The notes: generated by a model not told the origin, from the letters alone. A stretch of DNA of 64,000 bases from Gnetum montanum (GCA_015680685.1 MNCI01002923.1:466872-530871); one strand, 5' to 3'. Numbered from the stretch's first letter, positions 1-12,696 are shown. Numbers and translations are program-made.

Positions 1-545
1 TTTTTCTTCATAACCCCTATGCCTTCGGTAGTCATCATCTACATTTTCCCAGATCCATATTAGCCATACCACACCTTAGCCAGTGAGCCTAAACCGAAGC
101 AAGGTATGCTTCACTTAATGATTCAATTACCCTTGCTAATATATGATGGTGTCGTGTGTGCAGATGGCAATCATACAACAACAGAATGGATCTGGAGCAG
201 ACACTTGGAATGGAGCAGCGCTGAAGCAGCATGCAAGGAATGGAGTTGATAACGCGCTTACAGATGGACAACAAAAGGCGCAATCTAAGCGTTGGCAGCA
301 ACAAGACTCTTCTTCTTTTTTCTCTTCTATTCTCTCTCCTCTTTTCTATCAGCTGCCAACTGTGGCCTGATGTCATTGTAATAAGGTGTTCACCCATGTT
401 GTCATGAACACCAGTTTTTGTCAAGTCTTGTAATAAAGACCGTTCACATGTCATCCCATTAGTTCCATTTCCCCTAATAATACCATACCTACCTGATATC
501 ATTGTAAGGAACTTGAGGACGAGTTTTCATTCAGTCATGGGGGTA
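1..545 (+). mobile_element. 3' internal end of Athila-like element A' (element starts before the window)
   Basis: Non-coding 3' internal tail that leads into a polypurine tract and LTR. Its 140-470 part is a diverged copy of the 3' internal tail of nested element A on the other strand (14600-14963): both encode a short stretch containing DGQQKAQS, followed by a TCT/CTC-rich tract and the same 'GGGATGACATGTGAA' block. I see no domain in this short stretch and treat it as conserved non-coding sequence. The segment ends with the tract TCATGGGGGTA immediately before the LTR, the expected plus-strand priming site. Confidence 0.7.
534..545 (+). promoter_or_regulatory. Polypurine tract of element A'
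   Basis: Sequence GTCATGGGGGTA directly abuts the TGATGAG start of the LTR. The same tract, with small changes, lies next to the 3' LTRs of elements A, B and C, which supports its role as plus-strand primer. Confidence 0.7.
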
Positions 546-1567
546 TGATGAGACGCGACTTGCACTGGGCCGCGATATCGCGTACGCGATATCGCGTCCT
601 GCCGCCATATCTATAAATAAGAGGCGGAACTCCCTTCATTTCCCAATCCTGGCTAGTGTAGCGAAGCTCTGGCAGATTGATCACTCCAGAGTTAGAATTT
701 TTCCCCATGTGCCCGCAGTAGGAGTCCTAGAGTGAACGGCTCTTTATTCGAGCAGCTTGTAACCTGAACCCAAGTTGTGTACAGCAATAAAGACGAACTT
801 GTTTGGATAAACCTTGCAGCACGTGGTTTCATTTATTGCTTTCCTTTACTGCTTTCCTAGTGCGTTCAAGTACGACTTGATTACGAGCGTCTACGGACGT
901 GTATGGCTAGTCAAGGAATTGGCTGCTTGACGCAATGCATGAGTATGACTCAATTACGAGCATTGGCTGCTTGGTAACCCAGTAGCGTATTCCAGGATTC
1001 TGCGCTTGGTAACTCCAGGGTCCAATGTGTACGGCTAGTTGAGGAATCGACTGCTCATTGCTAGGCTAAGAACGTGTGATAAGTACGACTTAGTTACGAG
1101 CACCCACGGGTGTGTACGGCTGGCTAAGGAATCGGCTGCTTATCACACGTAGGCTAAATAGGTGCCTCAGTACGACCACTTCGAGCACTTGCGTTACGTG
1201 TGGCGATCCCAGTAACGATTAGCGTTTGGTAAGCTGCAGTTGCATAGTTTAGGGTGTGTCCGGTAAGTGGGAACGGATGCTGACGCTAGTTAATTTAGAC
1301 TTAGATCTTAGTTAGAGTTAGTTTAGTTTCTCAACTCTTTCCTCTTGGTAGCATAGAAGATAAGCCAAAAATACCAAAAAAATCACATACCTCAGACTTG
1401 CTTAACCATACACCGTGACACATACAAGCAAGCCTGGGAAGACAACGAATGATTAACCCCAAGTGTTTCTTGTGGCGTTAAGGCATTTAGTCTGCGGAGT
1501 TCGACCGGATCGTGCGTGCACGCTCGTATTCGTATGGTGGAGTGTAGGGGTACCTCGCCACTCATCA
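546..1567 (+). repeat. 3' LTR of element A' (1,022 bp)
   Basis: Starts TGATGAGACGCG and ends CCACTCATCA, so it has TG...CA ends with the longer inverted terminus TGATGAG/CTCATCA. The last 250 bp match the terminal parts of the LTRs of element A (13749-14557 and 19817-20570) in inverse orientation, including 'GTGTAGGGGTACCTCGCC'. U3 holds two palindromes and a TATA box at 612-619; an AATAAA lies near 786. It is more GC-rich and less decayed than the other LTRs of this family in the window, which suggests a younger insertion. The partner 5' LTR would lie left of the window. Confidence 0.85.
571..619 (+). promoter_or_regulatory. U3 core promoter with paired CGCGATATCGCG palindromes and TATA box
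   Basis: Two perfect 12-bp palindromes CGCGATATCGCG at 571-582 and 585-596 are followed by TATAAATA at 612-619. Decayed versions of the same palindromes precede the TATA box in element A's 3' LTR and in an internal module of element C. Promoter role is inferred from position in U3. Confidence 0.6.
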
Positions 1568-2080
1568 ATGGTGTTCGAATGGCAAAAATTGAAGTAGAAA
1601 TGAAATACATGTGAGAAATGCTAGATCATTTCTAAGTTGTTTAAAGAATGGAAGTTAATGATACAAAATTAAAATGATGATATGTGATACTAAATACTGC
1701 AAAAATGATTTTTATCTTGGTTTTAAACAAGTTGAAGCTATCACCTCCTATAAGTATTTAAGCAATATCCTTTTAAATAGGTACTCATGACAAGATGATA
1801 TTTTTCAAAGAATCTCAAATAGTATGCATACGTTATACACTATTTGTAATAAGTTTGCATAAGAATGAATTTGGACATGGGACATGTCATGTCCTAGGTA
1901 TGAATAGACATGAGATAAAGAAGATAGAAGATAAAGAAACACAATAACATTAATCATGTTATAGTTGATGAATGATAATTATGAGATAAAAGACATAATG
2001 AATCTCTTGAGAAACAAGAATTGATTGCATTATAGCTGGAATTTATAATGATGTGATAACAAAAATGGACACTAAGTAAG
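1568..2080. other. AT-rich spacer, no gene seen
   Basis: AT-rich sequence between the A' LTR and the chromovirus-like remnant. It probably includes more of the decayed element to its right, but I could not read a conserved domain in any frame. Confidence 0.4.
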
Positions 2081-3905
2081 GTTCATAGTTTCCTAGGTTT
2101 AGCAAGTTATTATAGGAGGTTCATGGAGAATTACTCTTACATAACTTCATTTTTAACAAATTTGTTATGGAAATATTTAGGTTTCAAGTGGGAACTATCT
2201 TATTAGACAACTTTTGATGAGTTTAAGAATAGACTGATTTTGATTGTTGTTTTGATTTCACCTATGCCTAGAAAGTCAGATGATGTTTGTATAGATGCTG
2301 CAAGTGAAGGTTATGGGTGTTTCCTCAAATAAGAGGACAAATTTATGGTGTATGTTTTGAGGAAAATAAGGCCTTATAAGACACAGTAGCTTACTCATGA
2401 TCTAGAATTAGGTGTGTTTTTGTTTATTCTAAAGGTTTGGCACCATTACCTTTATGATGAATACTTGATAATATTGACTAATCACAAGGAGCTATGGTAT
2501 TTGAGAGATCAACCATAGTTGAACCTATGCTAAAGAGGGTAGGTGGAACTATTGACTAACTTTGAACTTATCATCTAGTATGAGACAAGCAAAAGAAACA
2601 TTGTTATAGATGCCTTAAGTTGAGTGGTTGGTAACTTACATAACCTAGTGCTATAGTGATATGTCCTAGATTAGATTCATGTAGAGAAATTGTAAGATTC
2701 ATAGTGTCAGTAGCTAAGGCTACTAGATGATTCATCATTCATTATAAATTCACATGATTTGCTTTATTTTAAGGGTCAAGTTTGTGTGCCTATATTATTG
2801 CATAAGTAATTTATGGAAGAGGCTCATCTAAGTAAGTTTGAGATGCATCTTGGTAGTAATTAGATGTATTAGTTACTTAGAAGCATGTATTGATGATTTT
2901 GCATGAAGAAGAAAGTTGGTGAAATTGTGGCTAAATGCTTGATCTAATAGCAAGTCAAGCATCCATGTGGATTTTTGAATCCTCATACTATTCCATAATG
3001 AAAGAAAAATATGATTAGAATGGATTTCATCACTAGTCTACCTCACACTAGAGATGGAAAGGATTCCATATTAGTGGTTAAGAGGGTTAGCTATATACTA
3101 GAGAATATGCTTTCTTAGATAGCTAGGGCACCAAGTTGAATTTGAGTTCTGCTTATCATCCTTAGATGGATGGGTAGGTTAAGAGGGTTAACTAGATATT
3201 AAAGAACATGTTGAGGTCACACATTCTTTAGTTTTTTAATAATTGGGATAGTTTGTTATCATTAATGCCTACAACATTAGCTACTAAGTGAATCTAAAGG
3301 TGATGCAATATAAAGTTTTGTATGATAGACTATGTAAGATTCTTTTGGATTGGAACATAATCAAGGATATTCAATAGATCAATATAGATTTAGTTGTTCC
3401 AACAATAGATCAGATTAGAGGGATTTAAAAGTAGCTCAAAGTAGCACAAGATTGTTAATCAAGTTACACTAATCATAGAAGAAGACCTCTTGGGTTTATT
3501 GTTGTTTTAGCAAGAAAGGTGAGCTTGCTCCTTGATACATTGGTTTTGTTAAGGTGTTATAACACATAGGTGATGTTGCCTATTGTGTGGGTTTACCTTC
3601 ATAACTTTTATGCACACATGACATGTTGCATATATCTTTGTTTTAGAAGTACAAACCAAATGGCAATCATATGGTTGACTAGACTAAAGTATAGCTTTAG
3701 ACTGATGCTTTGTATATGGAACATTCTATTAGGATCATGGATCAAATAGAGCATAGGTTCAACAATAAGATTGTTCTGATGGTTAAGGTTTTATGGAGCT
3801 ACCATGGTTCTCAAGATGGACTTGGGAGCTTGAGTTTGACTTCTATTTGGCCTACCTGGAGATATTTTGGGAGGAAGATTCTTAAGAAGAAGAGGTTGTA
3901 AAATC
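2081..3905 (+). pseudogene. Decayed chromovirus-like Ty3/gypsy pol (end of RT, RNase H, integrase)
   Basis: Conceptual translation starts in the RT/RNase H connection (SFLGLASYYRRFMENYS) and runs through Ty3-type RNase H: CIDAASEGYGCFL, a THDLELGVFLFILKVWHHYLY block and a TNHKELWYL block. Integrase follows (MDFITSLPHTRDGKDSILVV). The end matches the typical chromovirus integrase tail, where an invariant RNK-x-LVKVLW-type motif appears as NNKIVLMVKVLWSYHG near 3760-3815. Many in-frame stops (TAG, TAA) and frame changes show it is dead. No chromodomain is visible after the tail. Gag, protease and most of RT are absent, and I could not find paired LTRs. It reads on the plus strand and belongs to an older layer than elements A-E. 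Confidence 0.7.
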
Positions 3906-4539
3906 TTGTAATTTTAGATGCCCAAGTTAGTATTCTTTTCCTATGATTTATGCATTTTATCCATGCTTCATATGACTAGATGATAAATATTTATGTCAAA
4001 TATTTTATGACATTTTTTTGATTTGTTCCTTATCATGCTTCACTAGTTTGTTTCAATTTATTTTATCTCTTACCATAACTATGCATTTTTGGGATTTCAT
4101 ACTTGACGTAATGCTCTCTTATTTAAGGCTAGTTATGAGGGTGTTACAACATTCCTCTTAGTCATGAGTTGACTGAAACTACAACAAAGAACATTATGGG
4201 CTAGAGACAAAAACTAAAAATTAACTTGATTGGTAAACAAAACTAGTTATGATGCTAGTTGGGTGTTAGGATGCTACAAGTTGGGAAGGTTATGCTAGTT
4301 AGGAAGAGGCCACAACAGGAAATGTGAAGTTACCATGAATCTACCATGAGTTGCGATGAAGTAAAAAACAAGGCTTTTCTTTAAGGTGTAAGTGGACCAT
4401 GACTGACAAGCATGTTGTGGTTTGGCTATGATAGAGATTGAGTCATGTTGGTAGTGCAACTAGGTCATAGTGACACAAACCAAAGTTGAAACAATGTTTC
4501 TAAGCCCTAATAATTAAAGGGAATGCTACATGAGGGTTG
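3906..4539. other. AT-rich spacer, no gene seen
   Basis: Could contain the decayed 3' LTR of the chromovirus-like remnant, but no TG...CA boundary, TSD or partner repeat was found. No convincing reading frame on either strand. Confidence 0.35.
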
Positions 4540-6240
4540 TTGATTAATTGGAAGCCACCTTATGTTAATGACCTTTGTATTCTTGAGCTTGTCAATAAGG
4601 ATTCAAGTTCAATTCTTTTGGATGGCATCAATCTCTTCCTTCATCATTTGAGTTCACTTCTTGGACTTGACAACCTTCTCAATGATTTGAAGCTCATGGA
4701 TGAAGGTTGAATAAGCAAGTTGATTTCTACTCATACTCCTTGTGTATCTCCTTTCAAAACCATGGTTAAGGATTTAAGAGAAAGGATGCATTCACTCAAT
4801 CCTTGAGGGAACATTTGATGGCTATCCCATGTCTTCTTCATGAAGTTTGTGACTTGCATCATTTTTTTTTTCAAAGTGGCTTAGACCAAAAATGTCTTTA
4901 TCAAATTTGACATCTCTTGAGGAAATAAATTTTCTCTCAAAGGGGTTAAAGTAGTTATATGAGACTAATATTTGATCATGGTTTACAAAATTACATTTTA
5001 CAACCTTATCATCCAAATTTCTTATAAGGGCATTAGGCATGTGGACCCAATAAATAAAATAGTGATTTTTACATTAGAAAGATTGGATGCCTAACCATAC
5101 AAAGCTTGATATGAAGTGATTCCTTTATTGGAGGAAAAGTATAATCTATTGAGGAGCTAGGAGGAGGTATGAATGACTTCTCCCCAAAAAGAGTTGGGCA
5201 AGTTGCCTTAACATGCATCTTACCATGTCTTGCAAGATGTCATTTCTCCTCTCAGCCACACCATTTGATTAAAGAAACTAGCCACAAGTGGATTGCTTCT
5301 CAATGCCATTTTCATCTCAAATTTCATTAAATTCGATATTCATAAACTCTCCTCCCTTGTCACTTAATTTTCAGATTTGATTGATTCTCTACCAAATTTC
5401 TTAACATATTTAAATGTGGATAAGGCCTCATCCTTACATTGTAATAAATAATATCATGTGCATTTATATACATCATAAATAATGGTGATAAAATACTTTG
5501 CATTTGTGATGAAGGTAGTTTGCATTGAAGCCACCAAATACACATGAAGGAGCTCCAATGATTTCTTCCTTCTTCCTATGTGTGTGTTGTGAGGAGAGGA
5601 CCTATGCTTGTCATAAGTACATGTTTCACACACTTCATTTGGGATAAGAGGACATTTCACCCTAATGATTACTTATGTTTTGACCATGTTAAGAATGTAA
5701 TGCTAGTTAGCATGTCCCAATCTTTCATGCCACAATCTTGCAAGGATGATGGAGGGACCTTCAACTTGCTAGCCCATGATGACAAGCTTAGAAACATCCA
5801 CTATGGAGAAAACATAAATACGATATTTTAATGTAGGAGTAAAAGAAATAACTTCATTATGGTTGCTCAATGTGCAACCTCTATGGTCAAACACAACTTT
5901 TATACCCCTCGACACCATTTGCTCTATGGAAAGTAAAGAAGCTAAAATTAAGGGCATGTAAGACACATCACTTGTATTTTGTGTCCACTATGAAGAGTGA
6001 GGATGCATTCTCTAACTCCTTCAATTCAAAGAAAAGCTCCGTGTCTAACTCTTATGCTTCCAAAGTTTCATATCCTAAGCTTTACAAACTTAGAGAGGTT
6101 ATGTGATTGGAGCAACCACTATCAAGGTAACATTATGAAGATGAGAGACCTTTGCTGTAGATGAAGACTGAATAACTTATTCCTTCATCTTCAACTTACT
6201 TGCTCTTGTCAAGGGTTAATGAACTTACAATGAAAGAAAG
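4540..6240 (-). pseudogene. Decayed Ty1/copia pol (protease end, GAG-pre-integrase, integrase, start of RT)
   Basis: Read on the minus strand from about 6240 down. A GCSNHIT motif near 6120 corresponds to the region after the copia protease. Then comes the C-x2-C of the GAG-pre-integrase domain (CETCTYDKH, about 5630), KSLELLHV at the integrase core start, a late integrase block equivalent to 'LLNRxPTKALxGKTPYEALYG' (here around 5170-5070), and the ISRDVKFD block at 4890-4930. The end is the beginning of RT ('MKEEIDAIQKN' region near 4610). Frames shift several times and there are many stops. The fragment stops before the RT catalytic domain, so it is truncated. No LTRs located. Confidence 0.65.
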
Positions 6241-6408
6241 AATATGTCGACTATGTAATACAAATACCATTAAAGATGAGCATCATATCTGCTCAAGATA
6301 TCCTACATTTAAGCACATTAAAAATAGAAGAATTTTACACTTGTAAATTTACATTTTTGATACTTAATTTGACAGAATTTATAAACGTAATAAAATGAAA
6401 TTGGTTAG

Positions 6409-7427
6409 GACCCATCAGAGGAGCCACTTGTGCAAAAATCAAAACGCTCTCAAGCCACAACAGAAGGCCGAACGCAAACATCGTACGTAAATCATATGTC
6501 TCTTATCTCGTTCCACTCCATTCATTCATTCATTCATTCAAGCCTCATCGCACCCCATCCACCTTGACTGATATTTTCAGATGAGAGAATTAGTTTGGTT
6601 TCTGTGGTGCACGAGTATTCACGAAGAGTTAAACAACAGCTGTGGACTCCACTCCAGCAGAAAAGTTGTAACAAGATTCCACATGAACATGATGTTCCCA
6701 AAATGCTTGAATTGGCTCACCCCCACAAACTTGCAGAGGAATAATCCGTTTCCTGCAATAATTGTGGCTTTTTGCCCGGATCGGATGAGATCCCATCTGA
6801 CCTGCAGGTGGCAAGGCTGCTAACAAAAGACTCCAAATTCATATGCTGCTTCTGCATTAATGGAATTCCTGTGTCTGCAAAATAAAACGGCCACAGCAAG
6901 GGTAAGGATCTGGCAGGAGATTTTATCCTCTGTTATCTCATCTGATCTTTAGTTGTTTTGACGGTTATTTCCACCATTTTCTTTTGAAATTAGAGGTGTG
7001 GCCCAGATTGCCAAAATCAAAATCGGCGGTACTACAGGATAAAAAAAGATTCCTGTTGGCAGTCGGCACATAATTCATGAAAGATCACATGGTTGTGATA
7101 GAGCACAAATGCTTTTTGCCGTCCATGTCATTGTCGTGCTCTGAATCTGGTGTTTTTCCTGAGATATGATCATTGGTCCACTTTCAGTATTTTCTTGTTT
7201 GCGTGATGCTGTCCAACCTGATCTTTAAGAACAGCTTCCATGACACACATACCAATAATTTGCTCGCGAGTAGCCAAGAAGGGTGTTCACTGCCAGAGAA
7301 GTCAAGCAAAAGAAAAAAAACAAGAGAATATTCTCCACGGCCAAAATGTAGACAAGGAAACATATGCTTCCGATCACTATGTTTTTCTGTTACTCCTAGT
7401 AAAAAGAATCATGGAACATCTCGCTAA
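6409..7427 (+). pseudogene. Decayed three-exon cellular gene piece, function not recognised
   Basis: Three exon-like blocks with good splice signals keep one frame. Exon a is 6409-6482 (acceptor GGTTAG, donor GTACGT). Exon b is 6581-6901 (acceptor TATTTTCAG, donor GTAAGG). Exon c starts at 6994 (acceptor AAATTAG) and can run to 7427. Phases agree at both junctions. Exon b reads VVHEYSRRVKQQLW and later SCNNCGFLPGSDEIP...FICCFC, so there are two cysteine pairs about 30 residues apart that could bind zinc. Exon c is basic toward its end (KSSKRKKTREYSPRPK). In-frame stops (two TAA in exon b; TAA and TGA in exon c) show it is not functional as it stands. Base composition and sequence complexity are higher than in flanking transposon debris. 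I do not recognise the family; it may be a degenerate gene duplicate or sequence carried by a transposon. Confidence 0.5.
6519..6541. repeat. (CATT)n microsatellite
   Basis: Five to six uninterrupted CATT units inside the putative first intron of the decayed gene piece. Confidence 0.9.
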
Positions 7428-8369
7428 GATATTCCTACTTTTATTGTTCCGTGAGGTTTGAGTCTTTTTACGTTCTGCTGGTCTGTAATGAATAAGTGGG
7501 TCTACAGTTCTGTAACTAATAGTGGGCTTGCAAAGTTAGCAATGAGGGTTTGGGATTGGATAGCTCTCACTTGACAAGGTTTTGGGGGGTGTTGGACCCC
7601 GAAAAGAAGTTTTATTGAAATTAAAGGTGCATCAATTACAACAACTTGAATAAGTCATAGGGTTAAGGAAAGGGAAAACTGAGAGCATCGTGAATGACAC
7701 TCGGGAAACACCTTAGAAATAAACGAGTATTAGAGGAGGAAACCCAAGTTGGGGCACAACCAAATGTTCACACACAGCCAAATGTTTACACAGACTGGCT
7801 TGTTACAAAATAAATTGACATAGAATTAGATGAGGCAAAGAGCTCTTAATTAAGGATAGAGAGAATTCCAATGGTGACTCCACATAATAAAAAGGGAAAA
7901 CTTCCTTGTAGAGATTACTGATGCTAAGTGTAACTGGAACACAGGTCTTTCCCATAGCTGCAGCAGATGAACCAATTGATGACTGTCTAGATTGAACTTG
8001 GATGCTTGAGATGTGAGTTGAAAATAGGTGAGGCAAAAGATCTGCAACTTCTCCAACAAGGTCTTGTAGGAAAGATGGCTATAAGTTAGGGAATTACTAC
8101 CAGCCAAAAAAATATTGTTTCACACTAATACTAGGTAGCATGTGTTGGGTGTTAATGCAAGAAATAGATTTTCTGAATTTGTTTATGTATTTCATGTTAA
8201 AGTAAAATAAAATTAATAATGATGCAAGAAATTGATAAAGATATAAGAAATAGAATTTAGGCATGATAGTCAAAATGGAGATAGGCTAGTGGTATTTTAT
8301 AGGATAAAAAACACATAAAATTGAAGGGGAAGAAATTTTATAGGACAAGAAAGCTAGCTTATATGTTAC
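7428..8369. other. Spacer without recognised gene
   Basis: Moderately complex sequence that continues the composition of the gene piece to about 7800, then turns AT-rich. Two overlapping minus-strand frames at 7803-8107 (77 and 85 aa) have no recognisable domain and overlap each other out of frame, so I do not call them genes. Confidence 0.35.
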
Positions 8370-8790
8370 TGAATGTTGCGTAGCACAAAAGAGGCATGAA
8401 CAACAAATCAGTGTGGTAGAAATGCGAATGCTTCAATGAATAGTGAATGTTACTAGAAAAGATAAACTACATAATATAAACATTACAAGAAGACTTGAAG
8501 TGGCTTCTATCTCAGATAAACTACAAGAATAGTGGCTTTCATGGTTTAGATATGTGCAAAGAAAATCATACAGTGAGCCTATAAACAAAGGTTGCTACAT
8601 CACTATTCTAGGAAAGCCATCAAAAAGTAGACCAAAGAAGACATGGGAAAAATAATCGAAAATGATTTGGAGAAACTACAAATAAATGAGCATCTAGCTC
8701 TTCATAAGGAGGTAAATGGCAAAGAGGAACTCAATGTAGCTAATCTCATTTTATTGAGATAAGACTAGGATGATAATGATGATGATATTA
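8370..8790 (+). pseudogene. 3' end of a LINE ORF2, probably RTE-like, with GAT-rich tail
   Basis: Translation shows the C-terminal signature of plant LINE ORF2: an EMRMLQ start where the family has RMLRWM, then a 'WLSWFRYVQRK' block equivalent to RWFGHVxRR, then GKPSKSRPKKTWEK equivalent to the RGRPKxTW motif. The sequence ends in a short GATGATAATGATGATGATAT tail (about 8768-8790), the kind of simple 3' tail found on RTE-clade LINEs. Several stops are present and the 5' part (endonuclease, RT) is missing, as expected for a 5'-truncated insertion. Confidence 0.65.
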
Positions 8791-11700
8791 AAGTAAAATA
8801 ACAACCTTATATGAAAGTTAAATTGAATTGAAATTTTATTATATTTGTAGACCCTTTAGATTTATTATGTATATCATGATTTATTGTGTTATTGTCACCA
8901 TCACTAAAAATGTTTATACTTTTATTAATTTAAAAAAATAAAATGAAATTAAAAAATGTTTTACAACATTAGCATTATAAAAAATTAAAGATTTTTAAAA
9001 ATACCATAAGGTATTAACCATGAGTGGTATGATTTTGAATATTTGATAAAAACTACTTGTAGAAGGTATTAATCAATCCCTTGCACTTGATTCACAACTG
9101 AAATTTATAACTTCATAGGGTAAATTAATTTAATCTTGTATTAATTAATAATATATAGCAAATATATTGATGTAGTTCAAGATGACATTAAGTGGTATGT
9201 GTATTTATTAAACCTAGTGTTAATCAAAGTTGCTCAATATGGTGTCCCAAGTGGGAATGCCTCAGTTTTCCTTCATGCTTAGCACTACAGATATGCATTA
9301 GTTAGAACTATATGTGCTAATGCCCAATGAGTTATTGCAAGATCCCATAAAGTTTGTATTGCAAAGGATCAAAAACATAATTGAGTACCCACACATCATG
9401 TCCCACTTCATGCACATGAGTACATATACATCATTCTACCTTAGGTATTTTTGGTGCTTCTTCAAGGTATTGATCTCTAGTTACCAATAACTTGGAAATT
9501 ACTTCTTGCATTTCAACCACAAAAGCTTGAAAAAATCCTTGAGCTCTTCAAGCTCATGTCCAAGCTCTTGGGTAGCCTTCTTCCTAGGAGTTATACCTTC
9601 CATAAGGTTAAAGATAAAGTCTCAAAACAACAAAGTTGATACCAACAAAAAAATTCTTAAATACCAACAATAATATTCTTTTGATTCAATGTAAATGACA
9701 CTACGCCTTAACACAAAACTATAATTCTAAAATAATTTATTTCAAACTCTAGCCTTTCAAGAAAATGGATGCTTAATTATCATAAAAGGAACTTGAACCA
9801 ATCAAGATCATAATAATCCCTTTCAATCTTTGGTAATTTAAAACCTAATTATATATAAAGCATATCAAATTCTTCAAAATTCTTTAAGCTTTGGATGAAG
9901 AATACCAATTCAAGATGTGGATGCCTTCAAATTAATAACTCTTACATACCAACATGGTAAGGAGCTACTTCTCCAAGGACCTAATTCCATACTCTTCCAA
10001 GCTAAATTCACTTGGAGAATAAGAACACAAAGAAATGAAGTAAAATCCTTCATCAATTATTCAGTATCAAATAAGAAATTACATCAACAATGAACGAAGC
10101 TCAATTGATCTCTTCCTTGAAACTTGGAGACCACACATGTCCTCATTGATCCCACTTAAACACTCTCTTAGTTATGGCTCACATTTTAACCACACATGCT
10201 TAAGACAAGATAACACTTATATGAGACTCTTCACCTCTCCTAGGATGCTCTCTCCCTTAAGTGCTCTTGCTTTTTCCTCTCAATTCTTTTAAACTCTCTT
10301 GTCCCCACTTTAGATATTTTTATCATTCCTATCACTCTTGCCTTTGCCTCTGACCTCTTGCATCCTTTTATAAGCTTAACCTTTGATTCTTGGCCTTCTT
10401 GAACTGTTGCATCTTTAAAATTATGACTTTTCAACTACTTGCAAGGGTTTGCTACTCACACTCTATGTTGCAGTCTAGACTATAATCGACTATGAATTAC
10501 ATCAATACACAGTCTTGACAAAGTCTTAACTCTTGATGCCATTGCAAGTGGTTGTAGTTCACATGAGCCTAAAGTCCCAAATTATGAGTAGTTGCAACTC
10601 ACATGAGCTCACACTGGTAAATTTTCCAAAACTTGAATGTAGTAACTCGAAGTTTTGAATAGAGTTGTCTATTATTCTTGTAAAACATCAAAACACCTTT
10701 GATGCATTCCAAACTCATACTATGGACTCACTAAGTTCTTTAGAACATATTAAGGATGAAATACATGAGGAAGGCACAATGATATTTTCATTACAATGTT
10801 TTTGTTTGTATGAAGTCTTCATAATTGATGCATTACTGTTGCTTTCAATTATTTCAAATATTCTCTTAATCTATTATAAATGGCTACATTTTTTCCTAAT
10901 ATTAATGATCATTCACTACATCTCAGTTAGTCATTTATTGTAATGTTATTTATTCTCTAACTTATGAGAAATCAATTATAACTAATAATAAATCTAGTAT
11001 GATCTGAAATGTCTTGCAAAGAAAAAATATGTAAGATATGGATAATACAAAGCTAAGCTAGTTATTGAACAATTTAAGTAATTGATCAACATATTGATGG
11101 CAGATGCATATGATGATGTTGTACATGCATTGTAGCATACATAGTTGATTTGTACTTTGTATACCATAATAAAGGATTAAACTAGTGCCCTTGTGATCAT
11201 ATGCTACTACATACCATATGTTTTATTTCTCTCTTAGGTCAGACCACTAGTTGTAAATTTTTCCAATATATTTATATTTATATATTAGGCAACAAAGGGT
11301 AGTAGTGGGAAGTGGAGGATAATGAAGAATAACAATGGGTAGCAAAGAGTAATGGATAGCGCTAGAGCATAGTAGTAGGCATCTACTACAGATCATTATG
11401 AGATCCAACTTCTTGCATGCTATTGAAGCTACATAATGGCTTGATCTCAATGTAAGTTTGTCTCTAATATGCCAATAACAAAGATATTGAGGGCTCATCT
11501 TGATTTGTTATTATCCAAATTTACACATGTTAAGAAAGTGATCATCCATATCATATTGTTGGAAGATCGAAATTAGAAGTTAGAAGTATAAAATATAAAG
11601 ATTTTCTATAAATTATCTAACGTTAGGGCATAAATGGCTAAGGTTATTAGCCAAAATGAGAAAATTTCACATCAAATAAATGTTATTAAAGGTAACTGTG

Positions 11701-11812
11701 CAGAAAAAGGACAATGTAGATCAAGAGGCACAAAGTAATTTGAAGCACAATGGTCTCGAAAAAGTGATTTTAGGGACACTAAAATAATAAAAGAAAAAAT
11801 AATCTAGGGCCT
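8791..11812. other. AT-rich stretch with no assignable gene
   Basis: About 3 kb of strongly AT-rich sequence. I find no protein motif, no LTR boundary and no paired repeat on either strand. Short frames (for example 10665-10943 plus, 11247-11498 minus) are hydrophobic or low-complexity and show no family signature. Probably very old transposon debris. Confidence 0.4.
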
Positions 11813-12682
11813 TGATGAGTGGTGGAGTAGTCCAACACCCAACCATACGTGTACAAGTGTTCATGCGTAGCCTAGTTGAATTCTGTAGACAAGGTAATGT
11901 AATTATTCTAGTAATTGGTTGGAGTTTGTAATTGTTGTCTTCCCATGTGGGCTAGTAAAATTGATGCGTATGGTTTAACTCACAATGAGGTATATGATAT
12001 TGATGTTGTATGGGCCATATTGCTCCTATTAAACAGTAAATGAAAAGTGATTCTAAGTCTAAGTAACAGTAAAAAAAATCTAATTTAGCCTATGTAATGA
12101 ATAGCTGGTCTTGACCTTCTATTCACACCTTGGACTTTATGCAACTACTACTAGGATTACCAAGTATTGACTACTTGGTGTACTAAGTGATAGTACTACT
12201 AGGTTACCAAGCAGCTACACTTAAGTGCTTGAGACTAGTCGTACTCATTCTACTTAATGATAGTAATGGTAAAATGCATAGAAAGTAAATTAGTAACTAT
12301 GAAAACAATAAGCATTAAACTAAATGAAAGTAGAAATAAAACTAAGTGTTGTTGCAATGATGGAAAGTAGTCTCGATCTTTATTTTCGGTTATGCAATGT
12401 GTCCAAGTACATCACACTTGAATAAAGACTCTATTTAATCACTTAACATCACACTGTGGGCACACACTGCTAAGTACTGAAAGCTAAAATCACGAAAAAA
12501 AACTAAAAGAGTTCTTCTACTATGTTATCAAATATATTACAAATCTATGCACCTAAGTGTTGCTTTGTAGGCTAGCACGGGCCTCGTGATATCATTTATA
12601 TGATAATGTATGATAACATATGATATTGAATCTATGACATTGTAGATAAGATATCGTTATGGTGAAATTTTTTAGTTTATCA
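11813..12682 (-). repeat. 3' LTR of element C (870 bp)
   Basis: On the plus strand it starts TGATGAGTGGTGG and ends GTTTATCA, next to a C-rich tract (the complement of the polypurine tract). In C's direction the U3 side is 12560-12682, rich in GATATC motifs; the R/U5 side is at 11813. It matches the layout of the A LTRs but is clearly diverged (for example CTAGTAGTACTA and 'GGTAAC/TACCAAG' blocks at 12150-12240). Confidence 0.65.
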
Positions 12683-12696
12683 TACCCCCATGATTG
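12683..12696 (-). promoter_or_regulatory. Polypurine tract of element C
   Basis: Plus-strand TACCCCCATGATTG, that is CAATCATGGGGGTA in the element's direction, abutting the LTR. Beyond it the 'ACTCGAGGATGAGTTTT' block is shared with the 3' end of B. Confidence 0.6.

Noticed and set aside
89-502. Minus-strand frame of 137 codons at the window start
   Set aside because: Antisense to the conserved 3' internal tail of element A'; no domain, and no matching open frame with shared residues in element A.
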